The position numbers and the translations under genes were made by a program. A DNA stretch of 64,000 nt, taken from contig JAQFVV010006272.1 of assembly GCA_028023455.1 (NCBI GenBank), forward strand, positions 705,501 through 769,500. The letters are read 5' to 3'. The DNA is from Epiperipatus broadwayi. Taxonomy: Eukaryota; Onychophora; Udeonychophora; Euonychophora; Peripatidae. The notes beneath the pieces are model-generated. The model did not search any database, had not been told where the DNA came from, and saw only the letters and a list, made by a program, of their open reading frames with translations. Shown in pieces: positions 22,665 through 35,049 of this stretch. Within the stretch, counting starts at the first letter, position 1; each line of letters starts with the position of its first letter.

Positions 22665-24080
22665 TAACAGCAGCATTTAATTCTGTTTGCACTATTCTGC
22701 TTATAGATTTTCTATGTAATCATGGTGTTCATAATAAAATCATATACATAATAGCAAGCCTCCTGAATAATAGAGAAGTGTTTCTTAATGGAAAAATAAC
22801 TCCTGAGTTTAAACCTAACACTTCTATCCCTCAGGGATCATCTCTGAGTGCTTTGTTCTTCATAGCCTATATTAACCCCCTCCTGTTTAAATTGGAGAAT
22901 TTACCTGGTATTTACATTCCACTTATACAAAAAACAATAACTCATACAGCATATATGGATGACATAGTTATCTTTTTTCCCTCAAAAAATATCTCCCATT
23001 CTTGGTCTCAATATTACAAAAATTTACAGCACAATATGGTCTTCAATTCAATCTTAATAAATCCTCTGTGTGGAGAATTTTAACCAGCAATAGCATAACA
23101 TCCCCATTTACTGCTAAACCACATAACTTCCTCAGCTTCCCAATTTACAAATCAACAACTGCAATGAGAAAAAGCATTCAAGAATCCATTCTCACAACTA
23201 TGTAGAATATAACAAAAGTTCTATCAAAAGTATATCCTTCTATTCACACCAAGATATCTCTTATAAATACACTTATTTTCCCTAGAATGAACTATTACAT
23301 GCCCACAATAAATTTTATAAACTCATTCAAAAGTAAAATAAACTCCTTGTGCTCTAAACTAATATGGAATGGGAGAAGAGCAGCTATCAGTCTCAAAATA
23401 CTCCAAAAAAGATCAAAAGTACAATGGCTTATCTCTCCACTCACCTAATACCTTCTTTTTTCAAAAGACCTGTAACATCATACATAGGATAATCTCAATT
23501 TATCCTAACTCCTCCAAATTCATAAAAATCATTCCCACAGATATGCCACCTCCCAGGAATAATGAATGGTTCTCATTCTTAATTAAACACATAACAGTGT
23601 ACAATAACCACAATGATAAGTCATTTGAAAATAAGATCAACTTCTGGGAAGCATATAATCTTAAACATGATGCAGAGCTCACTGAGACAACTCTTGTGAT
23701 CATTACTAACAAACAAATTATTTGTAAATTTAGGCACTGGTACCTAGTATCTAAGTACTTAGATTACCTATTAAAATTAGCCTTGAAGTTCTACCCACAA
23801 ATTACTTTTTATCCTACAGAAAGGAATTGCTAAAATTAACCCAATCTGCTTGTTTTGCCAACACTCTGAAGAAACCACTCAACACTTCATTTTCCAATGT
23901 CATACCCTACAGACATTCAGAAACTTAATTCAATCTATTTCCAGGGCTAATACTTTTAGAAAGTATAAAAACAGCCTATTCCCATTGAATTATAACATTC
24001 TTATTGTTCACAATGTGGACAATGAGATGCCAACTCTGTTTCAACCAAACAATCAAAAATCCCCAAATACTATTCTTTAA
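22665..24080 (+). pseudogene. Non-LTR retrotransposon (L1/Tx1-like) ORF2 3' part
   Basis: Blocks in three frames follow the ORF2 order of L1-type LINEs. AAFNSV (22670s) is the 'KAFDSV' motif A with Asp replaced by Asn. IPQGSSLSALFFIAYINPLL is motif B. AYMDDIVIF is the catalytic motif C, with Met in the usual Ala position. LQFNLNKSSVW is motif D. Then come INTLIFPRMNYYM and LIWNGRRAAISLKIL (thumb and connection). Near 23850 a zinc-finger-like CLFCQHSEETTQHFIFQCHTL (C-x2-C...H...C, zf-RVT type) ends the protein. Frame breaks near 23000, 23200 and 23830 and the lost Asp make it inactive. The 5' part with the endonuclease is missing. Confidence 0.78.
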
Positions 24081-24454
24081 CTAAATCGACAAAATAAAAG
24101 AAAGGGTCAAGAACATTACTCCACTGTATATTTTTGCCATGACATGGACTTTGATCTCCATCTCTAATCTCACCTGAGTAAGTGTAAAAAGAAATATTCC
24201 ACATCAATAAAGAACAATATTAAAGCATGTATTTCACATATCATATAAAACAAATAAATCGATATTTTTTTTTAAAAAAAACTTACATCTAAAACTCACT
24301 CTCTGAATTCTATGCCAAAAAATTTTTCCACTTTTACCATATAAATTTTTTAATTCTTAAAAAAATCATTACTAAATATAAAAATCAAATATACTTTATA
24401 CTTATTAATAATACTATCATTAACTAAAGTAATAACTTTTCTTATGCAACTATA
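24081..24454. other. AT-rich spacer, possible LINE 3' tail
   Basis: Follows the zinc-finger remnant. Contains poly-A/T runs (24270s) but no distinct poly-A terminus or target duplication that I can assign. Confidence 0.4.
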
Positions 24455-24574
24455 AATTCAATTTTTGAGCTCTGGATGTTGTGTTAAGAAAAGTTTATAG
24501 ATATAATAAACACCTCCACACTTCCCCAATTCTTTTCAAATTCATATAAATAAAGATATAATAAAAGACAAAAC

Positions 24575-24626
24575 GACTCCAATATGCATTTCGTGCTGAA
24601 CCAGCACTCATCAGTTGGCCCAGGTC
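24575..24626 (-). ncRNA. Type I hammerhead ribozyme (copy 1)
   Basis: Minus strand: GACC (outer stem I), CCAA (inner stem I), core CTGATGA, stem II GTGCT/AGCAC, core GAAA, palindromic stem III ATGCAT, predicted cleavage after ATA, then TTGG and GTC closing stem I. Every conserved core base is present and both helices I and II pair. The two-base loop left by ATGCAT makes stem III unstable in a monomer; palindromic stem III favours dimeric hammerheads, as known for similar short-stem ribozymes. Confidence 0.88.
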
Positions 24627-24981
24627 ACTATCTCTCATATCTATCTCTATTATATGCAAAGTATTTATGTAGAGTAAATTGTTACATTTTCATTTACCAT
24701 TGCCAACTCCCTCCACTCACAACTTTGACGCCATCCATTTCAGATAAATACACTAATGATTATTACTAATCATTTCCGAAACCAGAGATTATCTCTAGCA
24801 CAGATAAAAACTTTAAACCTCAGTTAAAGATTAATATATCTGATTTTTTAAAATTTACACACACGGAGTTATTCACCTTTCTCTGTCCCATATGTAATAT
24901 CTTTATAGATATAATAAACACCTCCACACTTCCCCAATTCTTTTCAAATTCATATAAATAAAGATATAATAAAAGACAAAC

Positions 24982-25035
24982 GACCCCCAAGATGCATTTC
25001 GTGCTGAACCAGCACTCATCAGTTGGCCACAGGTC
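24982..25035 (-). ncRNA. Type I hammerhead ribozyme (copy 2)
   Basis: Same layout as copy 1: GACC outer stem, CCAA/TTGG inner stem I, CTGATGA, stem II GTGCT/AGCAC, GAAA, ATGCAT, predicted cleavage after ATC. The differences from copy 1 fall in the internal loop of stem I and at the cleavage base (A to C); neither breaks a core position. Confidence 0.88.
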
Positions 25036-25257
25036 ACTATCTCTCTCATATATATATATATAAATATATTATATGCAAAGTATATATCTAGAGTAAATTG
25101 TTACATTTTCATTTACCATTGTCAAACTCCCTCCACTCACAACTTTGACACAAATTTGGAATTTAAGAAAAGTTATAATAAATATGTTTTGAATCTAAAG
25201 CTAAAACGCATTTATTATAAACTTTTCTTAACACAGCCGTTCAAGCGCTCAAAAGTT

Positions 25258-28200
25258 GACTTTAATAATATTATCACTGAAATAACCAAAATTATATTTG
25301 AAACAAAAAAAAAAAAGCTTTTAAAATAAACAAAGCATACTTTTATCTTAATTAATAAAATATAATTTGCGATTAAAAAAATTGCTTTTATTCACTATTT
25401 GCACTTACTATCTATGTACAAAAACAAATTCTAAACTACTGACATATTATCAAAAATAAACTACTTATTAAATGGGACTGGATGAATAACTAATACAAAG
25501 TAAGTTTAGCTCAGTTCAGAAGCATTGTAAACAAAACAAGTAATGATAGTGCCACTTGGGTACAAAATCAATATGGATTTGGTAAAGGGTTTAGACATCG
25601 TTTAGTCTGGCATTGAAAAAAATTGAAACAAGATGAAAATTTTGATCATCTGTGTCAATTATGTGTCGAGAAAAGGGTTGATTACTAAATAAAATAGCCT
25701 GTATCTTACTTATAATTGTTTTTTTTATGCAAATATATATATATAGCTAGATAAAATTTGAAATTTTTAAAGTAATAGACGACAATACCTAAAATCCTTT
25801 TTGATATAAAATAGAGATAAGCAGAGATGTATGATTATTAGTTGGAATTGAAATTTTTAATAAGATTTTAAAGAAAAAATATTATTGATACCTGCTAACA
25901 ATGAAATCAGATCTTAGATGCAAAATTGATGGAAGTAAAATTTAATATATAACTGAAATCACATTTGTGTTCATTTGACATCATACATAAGAAAAGATGG
26001 CATTACAAAAGTTAATCAATTAATAAATAAAAAAGCAGTGATTGAATAATAAAAATTAGAATAGCAATTCCTGCAATTGGTATTGTAATGTTTAACAATA
26101 AACAGATTGCTTTAAGGAATAGTAATTCATTCTATTTACTTTACTCGGGTTTATCTATTATCAGTGTCTTCTGATTAATTTCTCATTATTAGCCTTTATC
26201 ATTGAGGAGTTTTGAATTTGCAGCCATCTTTAACTATCAAGCTAACCGCAGCTTAAAATTCAAAAACAATGTAAAATTTGAATTTACTTTAATTTACTTT
26301 TGCAAATCAATAAGATTAGTTCTGAGAGATCTATTAGCATAAATAATCACAAGTGAAAGTATAGAAAATACTCTTAAGCTGAAATAAAGATAAGAAGAAA
26401 GATTAAATATATATATATATTCAAAGCTGTTGAGTAGATATTATTAACAAAAATTAAAATGAAAGGAAAAGATGGATTTTTTCTTGTCTTTTTAGGGAAA
26501 AAACATATTTTAAAAAATGTTGTCATGATTAAGAGATCATTATTTTTTTTTTTAAAAAAAAGAAAGAAATAGTCGTATGAAAAAGATAGATTAGAGGATA
26601 AACAATTATTAAAAAAGCATGAGATTTGCTTCAGGATAAATAACATATATATATTTTTTTGCTCATAAGTTTTATAAGAGCACGGAATAAGCACAACTGG
26701 ATCTCAATTCATGAATGTTGATTTATAATATAGAATCTGCGACTCTACCATAGTACGAAACAACATATGGCATTATAAATAATCGGCAAGTCATAAAATG
26801 AATAAACCAATTAAAATATAGAGCAGAACAAATAGAAAAAAAACACGTTGAAATATAAAATTAATTAAACAAAGTAAAAAATGGACAAGTATACGAATTA
26901 AACAATTGAAAGAAATTGAATAATTAAATAAATGAATTAAATAGAAAATGATCTGCGCTCTCTTTAATATTTTCATGTTCTCTTTTATATATAGATAAAA
27001 AATAGAAAATCTTCCTTTGATTTTTATTTTTCTCTAAACATTAAGATTGAAAATAAATCATTTATTTTAAATCCAATAACAAAATGATCCACTTATATTT
27101 TAGAAAATATATTGATTTTTACTTTAAAATAACATTTAAAAAATATATAGAATTGATAGCTGCATTTAAGAAAATATTTTTTAAGTTAAAAACTTATTAT
27201 TTCTTTTTTTTATTTTTTTAAAAAGTGAAAAGCTTCTATTATTTAAATACAAATATTTGAATTTTATTTACAATTTGAAATTAAGCTTAAGCTTAGTTAT
27301 ATACGTCCTAACATTTGCGATAGATTATTCTGAATCAAATATGGTCATTTCAACTTAAAAAAAAACAGAAAATAATAATAATAACAACATATTTGCAATG
27401 GCTATACAAACGAAACCATGAATCACAAAATTGTTTATATATAAAATGCAATCTATTATTCTGTTTATTTGATATTGAGCAATGTTATCTTTTAAATTGC
27501 AGCATACTTTCCATATTGAAAAACTTTTAACATTTTGCTTTACTATAGCTATCTATTGCATATATTTTTCATGAAAGCTATCAACATTGCATCTTTAGAG
27601 GGACTTTGAGATAAACATTATAAAGTAAATGAAGTTTTTCTTTCTCATGAAAACAATTTGACAACATTCCAAAAATGGTACGAGTTTGCCCCTGTTAGCT
27701 CTAGATTTTGAAATATATAATATATGTCATAAATCGTTCTTTACTCTACTCACCCAAGAAAAATCAATTTTAATTTAGTTTTTAAATTAATATCTTTTAA
27801 GCATTAAGAAAGCGTGTTAAATATTAAAGGAAAGGTGTGCAACATGAAAATTTAATTATTTTATACCAAAAGCACACATTTATGATACAAATTTATCAAT
27901 CTTTCAACATACATGGGATCTGATAGGACATGTCTGTATAAGATTAAAATAATAGTCTTTCATCATGTATTCAGTCCATCTTTCTTAGTAATTGGATTTT
28001 ATTGGATTTTATGCTCTGAGGAAACCTTTCTCCTTGCTCTTCACTTAGAGTTTTGCCTCTGTGGTTATCTAGAAAATGATCTAAGTGAGTATGCAGATAA
28101 TAGACTTTAACACTCATATTACAGCTAATCCTATTCCCTCCAGACTATCACTATTTTAAATTTCAGGCAGCTTCTCTTTCAATTTATTCACTGGTGCAAA

Positions 28201-30300
28201 TATTCCATACAAGTTTTGCATACAATATGAAGACTACATGGCATATTTTGATGTTTAACACCAAAATAACTTACATATGCTCTTTTTACAAACTCTGAAA
28301 TAGGTTTGCTAATTGATTTCATGTGTACTCCCCACAAATGTAGCAAATATGATTCAATCAGTTTCATTTTAAAGAAACACTAATCTTGAAAATACGTAAA
28401 CACTCTCTCTATATCTGCTACTTTGCATGAAAAACACAAACCAAGTAATAAAAGAACAAGTTGAAAAAACTGTTAAAATTTAAATCCATGCACAACATAG
28501 ATCAGGTTGAAAACCTTTGAAATAAAAATTTATGTAGATCATAAAACCATGATTTACCATCTACATTTTTTGTACACAATTATATAATAAAACAGAACAA
28601 ATATGATTTTGACATTTCAGTTTTATATTTTTATACTATTTGGGTATTATAGTAAAGAAAGTAGACAAATAGTTGTGAAATCAATGATATTAAACATTTA
28701 AAAATTGTGGGTGCTTTAAATACATAAATTTCCCATAAAACTAGAAAGCTTGTTATGATATCCCAATCCTGTAGATCTTCTACAGAATGACTATAAATTC
28801 AACCCTATTTAAAAAATTATAACCTATATTGTTTATCTGATAAAATTTTCTGAATCAGCAATCCAAGTAACCTAAAAACAGATTCTACAAACCAAGGCAA
28901 CAAGAAAAAATAATGGGGGGGGGGGGTTCTGTATTATCATTCATTTGCTTAACATATCCAGTTCAATGAAAATGTGAGTTTACATTAGTATACTGTACTG
29001 GTCAAAACATTTTTATTCATCTAACATGAGCTGGAACTCACAAAATGTACTTCAAACCCAGTCAAGCCCAAGATTTAGGTCAGGTACCAACCTAAATTCA
29101 AACTCATTCCCCAAGACCCAGATCAAACAACTAATGAATAACATATAATAATGGCACACAAGAATTTATTCTTAAGTCCAGCCCACTAGCAGAGCGGAGA
29201 AGACAATGAGACTTATATTATATTTAACTAACATTAAGGCTTAATTAAATAGGCATGTGGATGATTGTACATGTGAAAATGGGGAAAAGAAATTTGAATT
29301 ATTCAATTAAGTTAGATAGTAAAAAAAATAGCTTAATAATATGAATTACTTATATACATACGTTAATGTGTGTTTGAATGAGCGGTCTACCAAACAGTAG
29401 ATAATTACATATTGAAATTCATGCTAATGGTTCTTATATGCACTTTTATCAACTAAATAACACACATCTTTGGTGGGTACAGTATTAAGATGCCAATCAG
29501 TTATTAAAAGATTATTTGAGATTCTATTAATGCTTTGGATTACAGTTCTGAAACACAGTGACTAACATATTTCAGAGAGCGTTCTGAGATTCATTACATA
29601 TATATTAAAAAAACTATTTTTATGCCACTGAGGTTGTGAAAATATTTGATTATATGACAAACTATTTATTGAAAATTCTTTTAATTAGCACTTGTAAAAA
29701 GAATGCTTTATTTCCCAAGGTATACTCTTAAATACAGCAATAATAGGTTATGATGGCAAGATCATATAATAGATTGAAATAACGTTAATTAATAAAATTG
29801 GTAATATTTGGCATTTGCATATGCACTTGAGCAGAGCACAATTTTAATATTACAGCATTAAAACTGGGTCATAAAGTAAAAGAAATAATAAACTAAGAAG
29901 GGCAGTACTGACATAATGGCAAAGAAATAAGAGAAAAGGGTTGTGCTTCTGGATGAAAACAAAGTCTAAAACCTCCTTTTTAGGGCAGTGCTTAGAGAAA
30001 AGTGGAAATGCATAGTATGGCCCAGGTTGTACTGGAGTCATCAATACCAGAAGCTTTTTTATATGAAATAAGTCCTGGGAAGATCAACTATCCATGGGAC
30101 AAGACATAAAAGAGAAATCTATGAGTTCAATCATGTCACAATCCCCAGATTAGAAGCACATATATAAATTCATGAAGATGAGCCAAATGTCAGTAACACA
30201 GTACTGATAAATGTCACTAATGGCCTGAAATAGGATTTACTACTTTAAAATAAATAACCCCTGTTTGAATGCCATAATTTAGATAAATAATACGCTATGC

Positions 30301-30308
<8 letters not shown>
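25258..30308. other. Gene-poor AT-rich region
   Basis: About 5 kb without recognisable genes or RNA. Small features only: (TA)n near 25733 and 26408, a 13-base G run near 28914-28926, and modest G+C increases near 29020-29200 and 29870-30100. Open frames at 26374-26694 (-), 27913-28110 (+) and 29850-30044 (-) have no family signature. Similar lengths occur by chance in this composition, so they are not called. Confidence 0.5.

Positions 30309-30353
<45 letters not shown>
30309..30353. repeat. (TA)n microsatellite at the 3' side of an RTE-like LINE
   Basis: An uninterrupted TA run followed by CATCATCATCAT, the short-repeat tail of the minus-strand LINE. Confidence 0.9.
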
Positions 30354-30355
<2 letters not shown>

Positions 30356-31285
30356 TCATCATCATTATCAACCATTATCAATCCACTGCAGGATGAAGGT
30401 CTCTCCAAGTTTAATCCATCTTCTCCGATATTTAGCTTCTCTTCTCCACATCACCCCTACACATTTTCTTATTTCATCCATCCATCTTACATGTGGTCTC
30501 CTTCTGGGTCTTTTACAATCTCTTGGAATCCAGTTTAAAATTTCAATTGTCCATCTATTATCATCTCTTCTAGCAATATGTCTAGCCCAACTCCACTTCA
30601 ATCTTTTAATTTTTTCAATGAGGTCAGTAACACCTGTTTGTTCTCTTACCCATACATTGCGTTTTCGATCTCTTCTTGTTACTCCCAACATACATCTCTC
30701 CATACTTCTTTGAGTGGTCTGAAGTCTCTGTATTGATCTTCTATTAAGTGTCCAAGTCTCAGATCCATAAGTAAGAACTGGTAAAACACATTTGTTAAAA
30801 ACCATTCTTTTCAAACACATAGGCATATTTCCTTTTAGTATCAAGTTATTTCTACCAAAAGCACTCCAACCAAGTTTAATTCTATGATTCATTTCCTCCA
30901 TTATGTTTCCATCTTTATTAATAATCTGACCTAGGTATTTGTAACTCTTAACTTCTTCTAATTCATCATAATCAATCTTTATTTTCATATTTTGAGCAAA
31001 TCGATTAAACATTACTTTAGTCTTTTTAACATTTATCTTTAGTCCTACTTTCCTACTTTCATCTGATAACTCCTGCAACATTTCCTGCAGCTCGGAAGCA
31101 TTATTTGCAAAAACAACTACATCATCTGCAAAATCTAAATGACTTAAATAATCTCCATTTACTTTCACTCCTTTAGTTTCCCATTTTAATCCACAAAATA
31201 CTTCTTGTAGCACTGCTGTAAAAAGTTTTGGAGATATGGAGTCACCTTGTCTTACACCTTTCTCAATGTTGACTTTCCCAGTATC

Positions 31286-31287
<2 letters not shown>
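30354..31287 (-). mobile_element. RTE-like LINE, 5'-truncated, inserted in (TA)n
   Basis: The insert sits between (TA)n tracts on both sides. On the minus strand it starts inside the reverse transcriptase and ends with an ATGATGATG-type tail next to TA repeats. This 3' sequence (CCACTGCAGGATGAAGGTCTCTCC on the plus strand, at 30383-30406) is typical of RTE-type LINEs in many invertebrates. Truncation at the 5' end is the usual result of incomplete target-primed reverse transcription. Confidence 0.8.
30368..31287 (-). CDS. RTE-type reverse transcriptase, C-terminal ~305 residues (open frame)
   Basis: An unbroken frame begins just inside the TA tract and ends at a stop near 30368. The conserved order is GVRQGDSISPKLFTAVLQ (motif B), LDFADDVVVFANN (motif C with catalytic FADD), VGLKINVKKTKVM (motif D), YKYLGQIINKDG (thumb start), then LTYGSETWTLN, R.MLGVTRRDR, and W..HIARRDD.RW with a basic R-rich tail (KRPRRRPHVRWMDEI). 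This is the usual C-terminus of endonuclease-RT LINEs of the RTE group. Endonuclease and palm motif A are missing. The absence of stops over some 305 codons marks it as one of the youngest insertions in the window. The TA repeat extends the frame artificially upstream (IYIYIY). Confidence 0.85.

Positions 31288-31368
<81 letters not shown>
31288..31368. repeat. (TA)n microsatellite at the 5' side of the LINE
   Basis: About 81 bases of pure TA, the longest in the window, directly abutting the truncated LINE 5' end. Confidence 0.9.
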
Positions 31369-31370
<2 letters not shown>

Positions 31371-31753
31371 AAGATTTCATTTAATAAAATATACATTAAG
31401 ATTTGACCCCCTCCTTTTCTGCTATTTAATATAATTCAATCCATCTTCATGGATTTTGATAACTAGAATATTTAAGCATTTGATATTTTAAGAGTATGAA
31501 AAATAAAAGAAAATTAGCAATTGTATAAAAAACAACTAATAGGTCACCTTTTTCAGAATTTAAATAAATAACATTTATAAAATAAATAAGGTTTCAGAGA
31601 TGTTAATTAGCCTAAGTTCTGGATTTCTTAAGAGTCCATTTTAAAAAATTAGCTCATCAAAGCAATTTAAAGGATCCATGCAAGTTCTTAGGTAACAGCA
31701 AGCTTCTAATTAGCATTCTAAAGTTCTTCGTCAGGCTTTTACTTCATTCTAGA

Positions 31754-31822
31754 GCAGCAGGATGGTACAGTGGTAGAAGAAGACTCACAAGAGTCAGGGA
31801 GGTGATGGCTTCTACACAATCA
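31754..31822 (+). repeat. tRNA-derived SINE head (A box present)
   Basis: TGGTACAGTGG (31763-31773) matches the Pol III A box well. It is followed by an anticodon-like hairpin GACTC/GAGTC and a degenerate B box (GATGGCTTCTACAC). The order and spacing are those of a tRNA, but the T arm does not pair. Likely a decayed tRNA-derived SINE. Confidence 0.45.
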
Positions 31823-32429
31823 TTATTTTTAAATTTCAAACAAGTGTGGATTCTGTTAACTGCACAGTTCTCTCAATAATAGCTATCCTTTGGTAATTAA
31901 TATCAGCCTATTTTATATCCTGCTCAGATATTTGCAGAATGTTTTTAATTACTTATTTCTAGCCCAAAATCTAAGCTTTGATCTAACAAAATCTTACATT
32001 TCTGTGTCTATTGTTCTTTTGAATATGCAATTGTTAGATAACATTCCAAAAATATATTTAAAGATAAAAATGTTTATAACAAAAGTAAAATCTATTAATC
32101 TTATTCCCCATTTTATTTTCACTAAATTTTTAATTAAAAATAGCTTCCTAAGATTAAAACAATATTATATTTCCAACCCTTTTATTATTTTTGGACAATT
32201 AATGGTTGCATCTTCCATCTTGAATTTTACAAAAATATACAGTTTGATAGAAAAAAATACTTTAAAAAAAAAAAAGTTTGAAAATGATGTATAATAAAAT
32301 ATTTATAAAACTTATATTTTGTTAGTAGTTTGATCCTATATATCTGAGCCACACCTATGTATTTTAATAAAAAAGAATTAATAATAATTTAAAAAATGTT
32401 AAAATTTTATAACTTTTAGGTGCGCATCT

Positions 32430-32432
<3 letters not shown>
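31823..32432. other. AT-rich sequence, no gene supported
   Basis: The 134-residue open frame at 31890-32294 (+) is rich in Ile, Leu, Phe, Lys and Asn, has no conserved motif and ends in a poly-A-encoded Lys run. It is best read as chance. Confidence 0.5.

Positions 32433-32485
<53 letters not shown>
32433..32485. repeat. (TA)n microsatellite
   Basis: Pure TA tract between CATCTCAAA and ACAACTAAAGG. No LTR-like terminus is visible on either side, so it may be an unoccupied target. Confidence 0.9.
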
Positions 32486-32487
<2 letters not shown>

Positions 32488-35019
32488 ACTAAAGGAGTGG
32501 AATGGGACATAAGGTTTGAACATAGGTTAGTACTTGGTCAGTGGATAGAACCATGAAGCTTAATCTTAAGCTAAGATTGTCTGCTTCAATACTATATAGC
32601 ATCACATCTAGTAAGCTAAAAAACAAATTAATTGCCTTTTTGATTTTACTATAAAATTTTTAGAAATTTTATGGAGCATGCTTACTTTAATTTTTAATAT
32701 TGCATTTATGTATGATGCTAGAGAATTGAAGTCAAATTTTCATGAAATAAATTATGTAAAATAATAGCTCTATAACCAACGAATTCAATGCTATTATTAT
32801 AATAAAATATTCTATATTTTAATTTACTTAAATCAGCAGCAGCATACTGAAGTCTATGATGCAGCTGAGCATCTAAGACTGCCTTTCTTCTGGCAAAGTT
32901 ATCAATATATATAAATTGATTCAGATTCTCAAAGTGATAATCATCTAAACTAAAAGTTGGTGATAATTTTTCTTTCATCAATAAGTAGTAAAACCTTAAG
33001 ATTTGTGAACATTAATTACTAACAAAAAAATTAAATTATTTACATTCTGTAAAATTTCATTTGAATTGAAAGCATAATCATTAACTTACTATAAGTTGAG
33101 AAAGTAAAAGGTTGGAGTTCTGTTTTTGCTTTTAATCAGTTCGAATTAAAATTTCCACTATTATAGTGTTATCTATAAACAATTTCAAAGACTATTGCCA
33201 TAAAAAAAATATATAATAATTCTGAAATTAGATACACTCCTGTTTAACTTAATTTTTACTTCAATGGCTCTTTTTTGCATTCTATCATATTAAAATAAAT
33301 GTTGGCAGACAACCAAATAATTCTAAACATTGCCACAGTTATGATTAATTGAATCAAATGCATTCATAAAAACAATGTATAAATCATTTCTTTGCTTCCA
33401 ACACTTTCCTTGCATTTTTTTTGTAACAAAAATTATGTCTATATTGCTTTTTGGATTGCCTAAAACCCCAATTTATTTATGACATGAAGCAATATATTCA
33501 ACAAAGTCCTTAAAAATAGTATTTCTGTAATGGATAACAATGACATTATATGATAATTATTATAACCTTATTTTACTCTCTTATTTTTATGTCACAGATT
33601 CATAAATCCATATACTCCTAAAGAAACGTGAATATCTCATCACACTACTTTAAAATGTTTTAGATATCTCATGAGGATATGTAGCCTTTAACTTTAAGAT
33701 TATATAGAGCTATTTTAGTTTCTCTAAAATTTGATATTTTTGTCCCAATTTAAATGAGTATGTAATGTGAATAGCTTACTAAAAACACACTTTCCACTTT
33801 TTCAGATATCAGTGGTTTCATATAAAAAAGTGCTTCCTATGAATTTAAAAAGATTATAATATTATTTTTTAATATTCAAAATAGATCTAAAATGACCACA
33901 AACAATGAATATCAATATCCTCATTGTTGTTTTAATTGCCAAATCATTTTAAAGTATTTTTGTGTTAAATTTTTGCATTTAAATCTCTATATTGATTACG
34001 AAGAACTATACTAAATGTATTTCAAACCAACCAAAAAACTTTGTTTATTTATTTAAATAAATCAAGATTTTTCTGTTTAATGAACTCAGAAATACACTTG
34101 TTTGTATCCACAGCCATTCTAAAAATCCAAATTATTAATATTAGTATTTAATAACTATTAAAATTTATTGATAGTAAATGCTTTTAAAAAACAAATAGTA
34201 AATAATGTTTTATGAATAATATTGGAATACAAATTTATATAAACTTTAGAGCAATGTTTCTTAATCTTTCCAAAGTCATCACACACTTTAAATAATGGAA
34301 AAAAGTTTAAGAGTGTCAATCTCAAAATCATTCATGTTTATCAAATATATTGTCAACAGAGGCCAACTCTGGCTTTGTCAAATATTAGAGTCTTATAAAT
34401 AAGTAAAGTTAGAATTGGGAAATAATATTTAAACTTCACATATGCGTTTTTTACTAATATGAAGAATTTATTTAATTAAAGGTTTTCTTTGCCAAATGCT
34501 AATATGAAAATTTTAGATATTTTCTGCAAATAATAACAATGTGAAGCAGTCAGATCTGAGTTCAATCCTAGCTTCATGATATCTAGCCATAAGCCCACTT
34601 CAAACCCTAGTACTAATCTTAAATTTCCGATGCAATGGGGCTTTATACGTTCAATCCACTCTGATTTCCATAAAGAAAAACTTACTTCATAAATGTGTAT
34701 TTAAATAATTAGTTTCAGATTTAAATTGATCAATTCTATTAATAAATTCATGATAGAATTATTCATGAATTTATATATTATAACTGCATGGATTGTGCGT
34801 ATATATTTGTAAATATTTAAATATATATAATTGTTTAAAGGTTTCATTGCGTGGGAATGTTTGATTTTATTTTAAAATAATTTGTTAAAGTTTTATTGAT
34901 TAAAAGCTACGTTCTTTCAATAAGCTTTCAGATTTTCCCTTTTCAAAAACAACAGTTAAAGTTTTATTAATTAGAAAAAAGATAAGAATTTCCTAATTAA
35001 AATCATTTTCTGATTTTAA
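32486..35019. other. Gene-poor AT-rich region
   Basis: No recognisable gene. The frame at 32718-32981 (-) has no family signature. GAGTTCAATCC at 34559 looks like a lone B box without a partner A box. Confidence 0.5.
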
Positions 35020-35049
35020 GAATTCATTTTCTAATTAGAAAATGAATTC
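35020..35049. repeat. Perfect 30-bp palindrome
   Basis: Reads the same on both strands, with EcoRI-type GAATTC ends and centre CTAATTAG. Possible remnant of a fold-back element or hairpin centre. Confidence 0.85.

Larger units (their letters stand above)
24455..25257. mobile_element. Tandem hammerhead units bounded by inverted repeats
   Basis: Two direct copies (24484-24730 and 24901-25150) share TTTATAGATATAATAAAC, CCTCCACACTTCCCCAATTC, a hammerhead ribozyme on the minus strand, and CCTCCACTCACAACTTTGAC. The pair is enclosed by inverted repeats: GTTGTGTTAAGAAAAGTTTAT near 24478-24500 and its complement ending in GCGCTCAAAAGTTGAC near 25212-25257. A second hairpin (25164-25234) repeats the TTAAGAAAAGTT end. 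Tandem hammerhead repeats without a coding region resemble retrozymes or the terminal repeats of Penelope-like elements. Confidence 0.7.

Noticed and set aside
26374-26694. 106-residue minus-strand frame
   Set aside because: Phe/Ile/Asn/Lys-rich, spans poly-A/T and TA runs, no motif; expected by chance at this composition.
28914-28926. G-run as a regulatory quadruplex
   Set aside because: A single homopolymer run with no other G tracts nearby.
31288-31396. Extension of the LINE open frame through the TA repeat (poly Ile-Tyr)
   Set aside because: The IYIYIY run is an artefact of translating (TA)n; homology starts only after the microsatellite.
31890-32294. 134-residue plus-strand frame
   Set aside because: No motif, low-complexity residues, ends in poly-A; best explained by chance.
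34545-34600. GAGTTCAATCC as a tRNA or SINE
   Set aside because: Single B-box-like match with no A box at proper distance.
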